Below, one piece after another: positions 23,468 to 33,711 of a DNA stretch of 64,000 nucleotides. Made by a program: the position numbers and the translations under genes. The notes under the pieces are model-generated. The model worked only from the letters and a program-made list of their open reading frames with translations. It was not told the origin of the DNA and did not search any database. Source of the DNA: Ascaphus truei. Taxonomy: Eukaryota; Chordata; Amphibia; Anura; Ascaphidae. Each line of letters opens with the position of its first letter. Positions within the stretch are counted from its first letter, which is position 1. The stretch spans positions 114,382-178,381 of the forward strand of contig WSYH01000656.1 of assembly GCA_036426205.1 (NCBI GenBank), read 5' to 3'.

Positions 23468-23508
23468 TACTCCCAGTAGAAGACTCACGTCGAAACGTGT
23501 AGAAGTGG
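23468..23508 (+). ncRNA. Hammerhead-ribozyme-like motif (degenerate)
   Basis: Same architecture as 19247-19287: AGUAGAA, stem II GAC/GUC with loop UCAC, then GAAACGUGUA. Stem I has a mismatch here. The GGC/GCC to GAC/GUC change between the two copies preserves pairing. Confidence 0.4.
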
Positions 23509-24145
23509 AAGCGCGGTGTTGGGATCCTTCCTCTACCTCTCTATATTGGGACAGCTGGAGGCTTTTCACCCCTTACAGTACCATGTGGTGATGTATTCGG
23601 GACTGTAATTAACCTTATGGATTTTGCTACTACACTTTCCTGTGTCTGGACGCTTTGACTGAGCAGTTACAATGTGTCTCTGCATGTTGCAATTCATCAA
23701 CTTGTTACTCCTTCATGCATTGCTCAGTTTGTAGTGTATTCTTGCCTGTCCTATACCACTGTCTAGCTTAGGCATGTATGTGCATCCAGTGTATGTTTGG
23801 CCCACTTACCTGCTTGCTTCATTCACTTTTGTTAGTTTTGTTCCATTATGAGCTGGCTTTTGTGTTATTTATTCTGACTGCTCATTGCTACAGTTCCAAA
23901 CCCTGTATTTACTTTTTCCATTTGTGTTTTTTCTATCCCGTGCCTCCATATTTGCTATGTGTGTCCCTTGTTAGGTAGTGGTTTTGGTTCCTCCCCCATT
24001 TTATCTTTCTCTCACCTGTTTTTACCTTGTAATACAATTGTCTATTTCCTTGATACACTCGAGTGCTACTTTAAGGTTTCTTTTTTGTATAGTTTTCCTA
24101 TTATCTTTTACTTTGGAGCACCGCTGGCCTCATATATTTCATTGG

Positions 24146-24183
24146 TAGAAGTATTATCTATACGAAACGCGTAGGAGAGGGCG
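24146..24183 (+). ncRNA. Hammerhead-like motif, 3' part
   Basis: GUAGAA, stem II GUAU/AUAC with loop UAUCU, then CGAAACGCGUA. The 5' letters come from the target-site duplication, so this is at best a truncated ribozyme. Confidence 0.3.
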
Positions 24184-24653
24184 CGTTCCATATCCTATAC
24201 CCATTGAGGCGTTTATTCTCTGAGCAGCATTTTACTGAATTCGGGACACTCGTTGATTTGTCATACAACCCAGCGCGGCACGACGCGAACTGTGGATAGA
24301 CACCAGTTGATGACATCATACATACACGTGGAGCAACCCATAACCGGCAAGGAGGTCTACCTCCTCTACAACAACGGCAGTGGCATCCCCACCGTGAAGT
24401 GAGGAACTTCAATTTGGAGCAGAGCTTTTCGATCCTGGGTCCCTGCTACTAGAGGAATGAAACCCAAGCCTGCATAAACGCGTTCCTCTGTTGCTGATTC
24501 GCCGAGTGGTAACATGTCCCTAACATGTCATGCTGTGTCATTTTAATCTTGATGTATGTGCAATACTCACCATTGTTATAAAATATTTACTTTTTAATAT
24601 ACTACACTATGAGGTTTTTTTGCGCTGTTTTTCTTTTTGTTTTGTATTGGTAG
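24149..24653 (+). mobile_element. Short PLE-related insertion with 8-bp direct repeat
   Basis: It is inserted in the 3' pseudo-LTR. The 8 bases ATTGGTAG occur before (24141-24148) and after (24646-24653). It begins with aagtattatctatacgaaacgcgtagg, the 3' half of a hammerhead-like motif. The remainder resembles PLE terminal sequence and has no reading frame. It may be a small non-autonomous retroelement of the retrozyme type. Confidence 0.55.
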
Positions 24654-24710
24654 ATTTGCCTGCTTATTTGAGTATCTTCATTAGTGGTGTGCATGCGGTA
24701 GTCTGTGTGT

Positions 24711-24712
<2 letters not shown>

Positions 24713-24778
<66 letters not shown>
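24713..24778. repeat. (TA)n microsatellite
   Basis: More than 60 bases of pure alternating TA at the end of the PLE. The frames that cross it are artefacts. Confidence 0.97.
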
Positions 24779-24782
<4 letters not shown>

Positions 24783-24958
24783 CTGCGGCCCCCTTTATCC
24801 TAATGCGGCCGTAGCGGCGTAACTCTGAAAACCACGGGCAGATGCAGTATATTTTCTTTTTTTCCGGGAATATGCTCCGGTATTTTAGCGCTCGTATTAT
24901 TAGCATATTATTAGAGCTGTCTGCAATACTGCAATACCGTCTAAAAACTCAGGTGGGC
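24779..24958. repeat. Transposon-end-like repeat, copy 1
   Basis: About 180 bases from cagctgcggcccc to ccgtctaaaaactcagg match 54043-54218 closely (shared cctttatcctaa, gggcagatgcagtat, gcggtattttagcgctcgt-type blocks). It abuts the truncated 3' end of the minus-strand chromovirus. Family unknown. Confidence 0.65.
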
Positions 24959-26157
24959 ATTTTCTGTGGCGAACTGGCGAGAGAGAGCGTCTGCTTTGAT
25001 ATTTTTGGTACCAGGAATAGACGAGATGGTATAGTTAAATTGGGGGAAAAAAAGAGACCAACGAGCCTGACGAGATCCCAACCATCAGGCCCCTTCGATA
25101 TACAGTACATTTTTGTGGTCGGTGAGGATGGCTTCTTGGTGCCTTCTAGAAGATGCCTCCTCTCTTTTAGAACCAATTTAATGGCCAAAAGCTCACGATT
25201 ACCAACATCATAATTTCTTTCGGCAGACGAATATTTCCGAGAAAAAAAACCACAGGGATGGAGTCTTTCTTGGGGAGAGGATCTCTGAGAAAGGACTGCA
25301 CCAGCTCCCACGTCCGAAGCGTCAACTTCCAATGTGAAGGGAAGAGAGGTAACTGGGTGACGTAGGATGGGAGCAGAGACAAAGGCTTTTTTGAGAAACT
25401 CGAATGCATCAATGGCTTCAGGGGACCAAGACGTGGGATCGACCCATTTTTTGGTCAAGGCAGTGATGGGGAGAGCAATGGAAGAAACATTTCTGATGAA
25501 TTTCCTGTAATAATTGGCAAAGCCAAGAAAACGCTGCACGGCCTTGAGAGAATTAGGCAGCGGCCAGTCGAGGACAGACTTCAATTTCTCTGGGTCCATA
25601 GAGAAACCTTGGTTTGATATAATGTAGCCTAGGAAGGCAGTAGAAGTCTGGTGGAACAAACATTTCTCCATCTTGGCGTATAGGCGGCTAGTACGGAGCC
25701 TAGACAGCACCAGTTTGGTATGGTGAATGTGTTCATCTAAGTTTTTAGAAAAAATGAGAATGTCATCCAAGTATACAATAACAAATGTTCCCAACACATC
25801 CCAGAAGATGTCGTTCATGAACTCTTGAAAGACGGCAGGAGCATTGCATAAACCAAAGGGCATTACTGGATACTCATAATGTCCAGATCGCATATTAAAC
25901 ACGGGTTTCCATTCGTCCCCTTCCCTTATGCGAATAGGATTATAGGCCCCTCTTAAATCAAGCTTGGAGAAGATAGAGGCTCCCTGGAGACGATCGAAAA
26001 GTTCAGAGATTAAGGGAAGGGGGTATCGATTCTTTACCGTGATTTTGTTGAGTCCACGAAAGTCGATACAAGGTCTTAACGATCCATATTTCTTCTTCAC
26101 GAAGAAGAAGCCTGCCCCAGCGGGGGAGGTCGAATTGCGGATGAATCCTTTCTCCAA
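24949..26157 (-). pseudogene. Chromovirus reverse transcriptase-RNase H, minus strand
   Basis: A 402-codon open stretch. RT runs from [20 protein letters not shown] through [34 protein letters not shown] and the active site YLDD (25773-25762), to the thumb [12 protein letters not shown]. RNase H follows with [16 protein letters not shown] and RELLAIK. The last part reads out of frame ([14 protein letters not shown]), and the sequence ends near 24949-24958 where another repeat starts. RT itself looks undamaged, but without integrase or 3' LTR the copy cannot transpose. Confidence 0.9.
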
Positions 26158-26169
26158 GTTTTCTTGGAT

Positions 26170-26774
26170 TTAAGACGTCATGGCCTCGGTTTCAGGAACA
26201 GACAACGGGTAAGGCATCGACTTCGGGTGAATGGTCCCTGGAATTAAATCGATAGGACAATCGTATGGACGATGAGGAGGTAGAACCTCAGCTTGTACCT
26301 TGTTGAACACGTCCAGGAACTCATGGTACACGGTCGGAAGAATCGAGAGATTGGAAGGGATGGAATCCAGGCCGGCAAGCACTGCAACAGGAGAAGCTGT
26401 GGAAGCAGACTCAGCAGAGGAAGGCCACTGGATAGGCATGGTGCCGGTCCAATCAATGCGTATATTGTGGAGCTGAAGCCAAGGCAATCCTAAAATAAGT
26501 TGAACGGTAGGAGAATGGAAGATATCAAACACTATTACATCTTTATGACCATCGGCCAAGGTCAGTGTGAGAGGAATGGACTCCCAGATGATAAATGCTG
26601 GCTGGAGCGGGCGACTTCAATGGCCTCGAGACCAATAGGTGCTTTTCTCTTGACCATAGGAATTTGGTTCTCGGAGGCGAAGGTTTGGTCCAGGAAGTTA
26701 CCGCCAGATCCAGAGTCAATGAAAGCCTTTACTTCCAATAGGAGGTCAGGGCCCTCCAGAGTAGCAGGAAGCAT
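26170..26774 (-). pseudogene. Chromovirus protease, minus strand
   Basis: The frame at 26774-26562 has AFIDSGSGGNFLDQTF with an intact D-S-G active site. The frame 26559-26170 continues with LGLPWLQLHNIRIDW and the linker to RT (PHRPYDCPIDLIPG). A frame change near 26560 and a stop just before the RT frame (about 26170) break the polyprotein. Confidence 0.85.
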
Positions 26775-26869
26775 AAACTTCTTTGGGAGATCCTCAGGGA
26801 TTGATGGGCAAGGAGAGACAGTACCCAGTAGAAGCCCCTCTAACTTTACTGGGTGTTCCTGTTTCCCGG

Positions 26870-27733
26870 CTTCAGGGAACAGTTCTGGAGGCGATGTTCC
26901 GAAGAACCACAGTAGAAACAGAGTCCCTTCTGACGGCGTTGCATTCTCTCCGCGGCCCGAAGTTGTTGGCTACCGATTTGCATCGGCTCCGGGGCGTCCA
27001 ACGCCAGGAGAGGCAAAGAGGGCGACCTGTGTGAGACAACAGGGGGAGAAAGAGAACAAGAACAGTGTCTCTCGTGCCGTCGTTCCTAGGTGCGCTGGTC
27101 CATACGTACACTGAGAGTAATCAACTCCTCCAGGGAAGAAGGCCGGGCATGAGTAGCAAGATCATCCTTCCAGGTGTCAGAGAGACCATGCCAGTATGCG
27201 GCGGCGAGTGCCTCATCATTCCATTGCATCTCCGCGGCGAGGGTACGGAATTCTATCACGTACTTGGCAGCAGATCTTTGAGCCTGTGAAATATGGTAGA
27301 GAGAGAATGCGGCCATCTCGCGCCGTGTGGGAGTATCAAATACTTGCTGGAATTCACACCTAAATTTGGGGTAATCCAGGGTTAATTCACTCTTATGTTC
27401 CAGAGAGGAGAGGCCCAAGAAAGGGCATCGCCGTTGAGCATAGAACGGCCAGTAGGAAACTGAGGGGGAGACATTTCGAATTGCACTTCGCATTGGTTTA
27501 GGAAACCGCGACAAGCGAGGGGGTCCCCATCATAGCGGTTAGGCGGTGGAATACGGGGTCCAGCGTTAGCATGTCATAGCAACAGGGGGGGACGGAGCCA
27601 TTGGCGTCTCCTGAAGGGAGAGGTTAGCAAGTTGCTGGGAAACTGTGGTCAGCTGATTGCTCACAAATTGTAAGTGCTCAAGAGAAACACCTATACCCAC
27701 CTCAGAGGGGTCTGCATCTGTTGGGCTCTGCAT
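26870..27733 (-). pseudogene. Chromovirus gag (broken), minus strand
   Basis: Starts MQSPTDADPSE at 27733 and reaches a stop near 27570. The capsid-like part 27514-27086 contains AAKYVIEFRTLAAEMQWNDE, matching the other copies. A zinc knuckle CFYCGSSEHRLQNC lies at 26920-26879 in another frame. Frame changes separate the three parts. Confidence 0.8.
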
Positions 27734-27734
27734 A
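27725..27734 (-). promoter_or_regulatory. Self-priming primer-binding site
   Basis: On the minus strand TATGCAGAGC directly follows the LTR and is the exact complement of GCTCTGCATA at the predicted RNA start (28169-28160). Both sites differ from the plus-strand elements (TATGTCGAGC with GCTCGACATA) in a matched way, so pairing is conserved. The gag ATG (27733) lies in the site. Confidence 0.75.
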
Positions 27735-27735
27735 A

Positions 27736-28412
27736 TGTAATGCCTGTATGCCCACAGACCTAGCCAGTCCCCAGTACTGAGGTGGGAAGGGTATTACCAC
27801 TTACCCACAGCAGTGAGGGCGTGCCCGGAGAGTGGTATGGCGTTGCCGGGCCTGTAGAGAGATGGTTAGTAATACTTGCAACGCCTTTGGGTTTCAGAGT
27901 AAGAGTAGTGATGTCCGTGTGCCAGAGTCCAGGGATATAGAGATCAGGATCGTAATGTTCGTAAGCCAGAGTCCCAGGGATCACAGAAGTCAGCAAAGTC
28001 GTGTCCGTAAGCAGGGTTCAAGGGCAATAGCGAGAAGGGTAATCCAGTACAAGCAGAGGTCAAGCCAGGGAAATCCAGGGGTAAGCAGGAGCAGGAACAG
28101 AAGCTGGAAAACACAGGAGAGCCAAGCATAGGACTGCACACACAGAGGTTACAAAGAACTATGCAGAGCAATGAGAGAAAGGACAGACAGGGGTTATAAA
28201 GGAGGGAACACCAATGGGAGCTAGAGGAGGAGCAGAGGGTGAGGTGGGAGACAGCAGGGATAGGTGAGGAGGAGAAGAGGAGGAGACAGGTGAGCCAGTG
28301 AGGGAGATTGCCTGCAGAGCATGAGAGGAGGAGCCAGGAGTCTGAGAGAGCCTATGTGAGGAGTTTGGGATTCCGGTGCCCGTGCCCTGGCTCCTCCTCA
28401 CCTTCTGTAACA
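27736..28412 (-). repeat. 5' LTR of the minus-strand chromovirus
   Basis: Reads TGTTACAGAAGGTGAGG from 28412 to ...GCATTACA at 27736, 677 bp. A CTTTATAACC TATA box lies at about 28193-28200. GCTCTGCATA at 28169-28160, some 28 bases downstream, is the likely RNA start. Confidence 0.85.
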
Positions 28413-29086
28413 CCTGCTGCCGAGGTGTGTGCCCCTCGATGGCACCACTTACCTCCTGCTTGTCCTAGAGGTTCCTCGCCGTCCCCGGCAGTCTCCCGCT
28501 TCTGCTGGCTCTTCCCTCTCCCATGTGTCCCGGCCGCGCGCGCGCGCCGGGTGAAAATAATTTATTCACTGCTCTAGCAGTGAAACCACGCCCCCAGCAG
28601 ACTGATAGGACCTCCTGCCAGAATAAGAGTCCTCACCTGCCTGCCAATCAAGTGGACCTATCCAGGACAGCTCTACGCACTCCTCCAGGCCTGCCTCCAC
28701 CTCTGATTGGTCAGCCGCACTTTATAATGCCTGTTCTCCCACTCATTCATTGCTCGACAGTTTCCATTAGGATTACTACTCTGGCGTTCTCTCTCTTATT
28801 CTCTCAGGTTACGACTTGGCTTGGAAGACGTCCTTCTTTGGCTCTCGACCCCTGCTTGGACAATGACCTTCCGGAATTCTCCAATCCCTGACCTTGGCTA
28901 AAACGGCAACAACAACGGCACTTCTTCTCCGGTACCGGCAAGTATTGCTAGCTAACATCACCTGGCCTGGCAACGCCTAAATACCACACTCCGGACACGC
29001 TCCTTTTGCTGCGGGTGCGTTGCCATATACATTCCTCACCTCAGTAGAAGGGACGGGTCTGGTCTGCGGGCAGCACCGGCGTAACA
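28406..29086 (+). repeat. 5' LTR of the plus-strand chromovirus
   Basis: Starts TGTAACACCTGCTG and ends CGTAACA, about 681 bp. It shows gattgg (28705), TTTATAAT at 28721-28728, and gctcgaca about 30 bases later (28752-28759). The sequence following the LTR is TATGTCGAGC, complementary to that start over eight bases. The left boundary is judged from the TG...CA convention. Confidence 0.8.
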
Positions 29087-29088
29087 TT

Positions 29089-30028
29089 ATGTCGAGCCCA
29101 CAAGACACAGACCAGACTGATGTGGACTCTATGATAACGGCCATGTACCAACAAATCCAGGCCTTAACGGATCAAGTGGCTCTCCTCTCCCAACAGGTAC
29201 AGGACCTTTCTCTACAGGCACCACCCACGCCTGCGCCGCCGGCGCAGTCCGATTCAACATCCACTTTATCCTCAGCTCCGAAGATTCCGGCTCTGAAGCC
29301 CTACGCAGGGGACCCCCACGCTTGTCGTGGCTTTCGAGATGGCTCCGCAGCTGTATTCTACTGGTCGGAAAAAGGTAGCTTATGTATACAGTTTGCTCAC
29401 AGGTAATGCACTGGCATGGGCCTCCCCGATCTGGTAACTGCGCCCTGATATTACCCGAGATTACGCAGCCTTCAGACGAGACTTTCGACAGGTCTTCGAT
29501 ACCCCCGCACGACAAGAGACTGCTTCTGATTCCCTGCTGCAGCTTACACAGGGACGTCGGCCCAATACGCCTTGGAATTCAGGACCATAGCAGCTGAGAC
29601 TCGTTGGGGTCAGGAGGCCTTAGTCTCCGTCTTCTGGAAAGGCCTATCGGACTCCCTGAAGGATGAACTTGCTTCTCAACCCAGGCCAGGACTGCTGGAG
29701 GACCTCATCGCCCTGGCCATTCATATGGACCAGCGTCTTCAGGTACGCCGCGCTCAACGTCAGCAACCCCGGTCTACGCCTTTTCATGCTCCCTTCTCCA
29801 GGTTCTCTACGACCTCAAGACCCGTCTTCTCCCCGCTTCCTGTGCTGGAAGCCCCAGAGCCGATGCAACTCGGAGTCCAGCAACCTCAGGTACCCTTCCG
29901 ACAATTTCGCTCAACCGGAGAGTTGTGCTATCATTGCGGATCTTCTCAGCAGCGTACCCATGACAACCCACCATCTCCGGGAAATGACCAAACCCAGTGA
30001 GTACGCAGGGGCGCTTTCTGGGTGCTAA
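29089..30028 (+). pseudogene. Chromovirus gag (broken), plus strand
   Basis: Starts MSSPQDTDQTDVDSMITAMY at 29089 directly after the LTR. A coiled region QALTDQVALLSQQVQ follows. Frame changes occur near 29330 and 29560; 29572-30000 carries EFRTIAAETRWGQEALVS. The zinc knuckle has decayed to CYHCGSSQQRTHDN, losing the histidine and last cysteine. Confidence 0.85.
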
Positions 30029-32007
30029 AACTCCTTGCCCCCTTCCCAGAAGGGAACTCCCTAAAAAATTGACCATTCCCGTTTCCCTTTCTGGTCCTAC
30101 CTTCCGCACCTCCACAGCAGCATTTATCGATTCCGGCGCAGTAGGGAACTTCATGGATCAACCTTTTCTGAACAAAATCAGATTCCACTTTCCAAGAAGA
30201 AGTCCCCCGTTGCCTTGGTCGGGATTGATAATCGGCCACTCACTCCGTCATATATCTCCTTGGAGACCGGACCTATCACCCTTTCTTCTCACTCTCACAA
30301 AGAGACCCTGGGCTTTGACGTGATTCATGCCCCGGGTACACCGGTCACGTTTGGCCTGCCCTGGTTGCAGAAGCACATTCCGCGCATCGATTGGGTATCC
30401 TCTAACCCCATTGACTGGAGGTCAAGGTCAGAAGAATCTCCTTTGTCTACGGAACGTTCGTCCCATCTACTAGCTAACACATCCAATCCTCAGAGGGAGT
30501 TACCTCCTCCCTACGCAGAATTTTTGGACGTTTTTAGCAAGACGCAATCTGAGCTCTTACCCCCTCATCGTTCCTACGACTGTCCGATTGACCTGGTACC
30601 TGGATACACCTTGCCAAAGGCCAAATCTTATCCTCTTTCGTTGCCCGAGACGGAAGCCATGGATGAATATATTCGTGAGAACCTAAAGCGGGGCTTTATA
30701 CGTCATTCCAAATCTCCCGCGGGGGCCGGATTCTTCTTCGTCAAGAAGAAGGATGGTACTCTCAGACCGTGTATTGATTACAAGGGTCTGAACCATATTA
30801 TGGTAAAAAATCGTTATCCACTCCCACTCATCTCCGAACTCTTCGACAGACTTCAGGTGGCCAACCTCTTTACCAAACTTGACCTTTGTGGGGCATACAA
30901 CCTCATCCGTATCCGAGAGGGCGATGAATGGAAGACTGCCTTCAACACCCGTAGTGGGCACTACGAATACTTAGTGATGCCCTTCGGTTTGTGCAACGCA
31001 CCAGCAGTTATTCAGGACTTTATCAATGACATCTTTCGTGATGTCCTTAATCGCTTTGTGATTGTTTACCTGGATGACATCCTTATTTTTTCCCGGTTGT
31101 TTGCTAAAATGGAGAAATGCCTTTTTCACAAGTCTACCACTTCCTTTCTTGGGTATATTATCTCCAACAGAGGCTTGGCCATGGACCCAGAGAAACTGAA
31201 AGCCATCGTGGATTGGCCACAACCCAATTCTCTCAAATCTATTCAGCGATTTTTGGGGTTTTCCAACTATTACCGGAAGTTTATTCATAACTTTTCTACC
31301 ATCATCGCTCCTATCAAAGCACTAACCAAAAAAGGTGCAGATCCTTCCTTTTGGTCACCCGAGGCAGCAACGGCTTTCAAAACGCTGAAACAAGCCTTTG
31401 TCTCTGCTCCCATCCTTCGACATCTGAACACTAATTTTCCATTCACCCTAGAGGTTGATGCTTCTGACTGTGGGGCTGGTGCGGTTCGTCTCAGAAATTT
31501 TCTCCCCAGGTTAAACTTCACCCTTGCGGGTTTTTCTCTAAAAAAAATTCTGCAGCAGAAAGAAATTATGACGTGGGCAATAGGGAACTTTTGGCCGCCA
31601 AGTTGGCTCTTCAAGAATGGAGACACCTTCTGGAGGGGTCAAAAGAGCCATTCACGATTCTCACGGACCATAACACCTTGTTGTACATTGAGAATGCCCG
31701 CCGTTTAGGTCCTCGCCAAGCCCGCTGGTCGTTATTTTTCTCCAGATTTAATTTTGTTCTCTCATATATTCCCGGCACAAAAAACATCAAGGCGGATGCC
31801 CTCTCCAGGCAATACTCTTCTGAAGAGAGACCAGAGAAGACCACCGAGTCCATCCTTCCTAAACAAAGGATCATAGCGGCTGCGGCGTTCAAGAATCTCG
31901 AGAAGATCATCAAATCACAAAGACATCTTCCGACCGGTCTTGCGGTTCCGAAAGACACTTTGTACGTAGAACCCAAATTCGTTCCCTTTTTTCGTGATTT
32001 CCTTTGA
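29997..32007 (+). pseudogene. Chromovirus protease, RT and RNase H, plus strand
   Basis: Protease AFIDSGAVGNFMDQPF (about 30120-30168) keeps D-S-G. The frame changes near 30215 and a 497-codon stretch follows with [40 protein letters not shown], and the active site YLDD at 31067-31078. Directly after ILIFS, about 25 residues present in the minus-strand copy are missing in frame (text jumps to [12 protein letters not shown]). RNase H continues to 31708 and, in another frame, 31573-32007 ([19 protein letters not shown]). Confidence 0.9.
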
Positions 32008-33703
32008 CTATCTGTACTTCAATAAAGGAAATGTTGCATGTTTTAAATTGTATTAATAAAGAAATGTTTTTACTTACACCATACTGTACACCTGTGCTGT
32101 AAATGTTTTTGACTTTCTGTACATTCAATAAAGGAATGGTTGCATGTTTTAAATTGTATTAATAAAGAAATGTTTTTACTTACACAAGATACTGTACATA
32201 AATGTTTTACTAGCAGTACACCATATACCTGTAAATGTTTTGAATTGCTGTACAATTTAAATGTTTTTAAATTGTATTTTTAAATAAATGTTTTTACTTA
32301 CTCCATAAATGTTTTTGTACTTTCTCCACCAATAAAAGAAAATGTTGATTTGTTTTAAATTGTTTCATTGTCTCCTTTTATAACAAAATACAGTGTTTCT
32401 AGAACGTACAGTACTGTCCAGGCATACTATACAGTAATGTACTGTATACTGTAGGCATGCGCAGTACATCACAAGAGTATTAAAACAATACATGCTGTAC
32501 AGGTATACAATACACATATGTACTGGAATACATGTAGAATAAATGCATACTTTTTATTTTTCGGTTTTATTATACAGTATGTATATAAAAAAGTATTGTA
32601 TACTGTCTGAAAACAACAGCATACTGTTTCAGGTTTTCTATGAAGCTCTCAGTTATTCTATCCTAATCAATAACAACGGCCACTAAACTGTTACTCCGGT
32701 ACGTGGTTTTTTAAATCCGATTCAGCAATGTGCAGGCATTGTTACACAAAGCGATATTATCCATCGAAATCCCTCCATTTGCCGTTTTCCGCATGAGATG
32801 ACAAAGTTTTCTTTTCTGAGGAAAAATAAAAGTACAAGTTTTACTGTAATGGTCAGTCAGTCCCCCCTAAAGAAGTTTTCCCACCAATATTTTTCTCGGG
32901 GGGCGTCTCCTGTTCACATGCGCATGCGCCTACTGTAGATGTAATGACACACATATGCGTTTCAAGAAGGTTCCAATGCGCATGTGCCTTGCTTTCCACC
33001 TATTGTTCAGTATTTTCTGTAGAAGCTGCTCAGCCAATGATATTGCTTACAGAAAAATCGCTTGACTGTGCATTGATATTGATATTTCAAAAAAAGAATA
33101 AAATACGGTAACATTACTCACCATAGACTTTGCCAATCAGCTGGCGCCGAGCCACTGCCAGTCCCGTATTCTTGATTATACACGTAGTTGACAGGTGACA
33201 GCGGGACTACTACACCTGTAGTTGACAGCTGATGAGGCTGGAAATCGCTTTGGTACATGCAAGCTTTCTGGAATCTGTACGCGAAATCCGGCTCAGGTTG
33301 CAGGTATCCGGGCGGGGACAGACAGCAAGAGTTGCCGGTCACCAGGTTTTCACTGACGGTCGGACCATTATTGGAAGCTGGCGCTGTCGCTGGCGCATTG
33401 CTTGCCAGCGACTGACGTTTCTTAGTTGATTTTAACATGACCTTTCGCCTTTTGAAGTCTCCATGATCAAAGATACGGAAAAAATCTGGTGCTACACACC
33501 AATACCCTCCAATAACACCGGGATCAATACGAAAAAAACACGGATCGATACATATCTTTTTCCTTATTGCACGCTTCCACACATGAGCATCTGGTGAAAA
33601 TTTGTAAAAGTCATAGTTTTCGATAAAATACTTATAAATTTGACCGACTGTTGCCATCTTACCATCTGTTGCATTAATCGCGGCCCATATTAAATAAGCG
33701 TTT
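32007..33703 (-). mobile_element. Fragment of the forkhead-bearing repeat unit, copy A
   Basis: This segment matches about 59760-61620: the same AATAAA-rich tandem units (32007-32300), the same non-coding spacer, then the forkhead-like gene on the minus strand. It is truncated on the left by the chromovirus and on the right by a PLE. The common arrangement in two settings shows that these parts move together. Only the 3' part of the neighbouring plus-strand gene's downstream region is present here. Confidence 0.75.
32301..33117. other. Non-coding spacer of the forkhead-bearing unit
   Basis: AT-rich text with many acagtactgta/tactgtata words, then conserved blocks (ctattctatcctaatcaataacaac, ccgttttccgcatgagatgacaaag, cgcatgcgccta). 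All recur at 60240-61050. No coding frame. Confidence 0.6.
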
Positions 33704-33711
33704 GATGACAT
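33118..33711 (-). pseudogene. Forkhead-like DNA-binding protein, copy A (5' truncated)
   Basis: A 197-codon open frame. Residues 5 to about 90 read as a forkhead (winged-helix) domain: AYLIWAAINATDGKMATVGQ for helix 1 to helix 2, IYKYFIENYDFYKF, recognition helix VWKRAIRKKICIDPCFFRI, and GGYWCVAPDFFRIFDHGDFKRRK for the wing. Family members usually have W-x-N-S-I-R-H-N-L-S at the recognition helix; here it is W-K-R-A-I-R-K-K-I-C, a clear divergence with the usual histidine replaced by lysine. The tail is rich in P, S, Y and Q. The 5' end is lost at the junction with a PLE near 33703; the first codons shown are PLE-derived. Copy B (61054-61807) keeps the N-terminus but is broken. The function in the element is unknown; DNA binding is inferred from the fold. 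Confidence 0.75.

Larger units (their letters stand above)
18839..24712 (+). mobile_element. Full-length but inactive Penelope-like element
   Basis: A coding interior (about 20068-23057) lies between two direct repeats, 18839-19980 and 23058-24712, which match closely apart from an insertion in the second. Direct flanking repeats that begin within the 3' end of the coding region are the pseudo-LTR arrangement of PLEs. The interior encodes an N-terminal region, RT and GIY-YIG nuclease with several frameshifts. Confidence 0.85.
23058..24712 (+). repeat. 3' pseudo-LTR of the PLE, interrupted by an insertion
   Basis: Matches 18839-19980, but the match is broken at 24149-24653 by a 505-base insertion, after which agatttgcctgc resumes. 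It ends in a TA microsatellite. Confidence 0.85.
24959..28412 (-). mobile_element. Truncated Ty3-type chromovirus, minus strand
   Basis: It retains its 5' LTR (28412 to 27736), gag, protease, RT and most of RNase H. It ends abruptly at about 24958 with integrase, chromodomain and 3' LTR missing. It is a different lineage from the plus-strand copies: gag starts MQSPTDADP rather than MSSPQDTDQ. The RT frame is the best preserved of the three copies. Confidence 0.9.
28406..32006 (+). mobile_element. Truncated Ty3-type chromovirus, plus strand
   Basis: It has a 5' LTR, gag, protease, RT and RNase H, and then stops at about 32006 (text PFFRDFL) where a different repeat begins. Integrase and 3' LTR are missing. 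Its LTR start overlaps the start of the minus-strand LTR: TGTAACA read on plus, TGTTACA on minus. It is closely related to 11201-16808. Confidence 0.9.
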
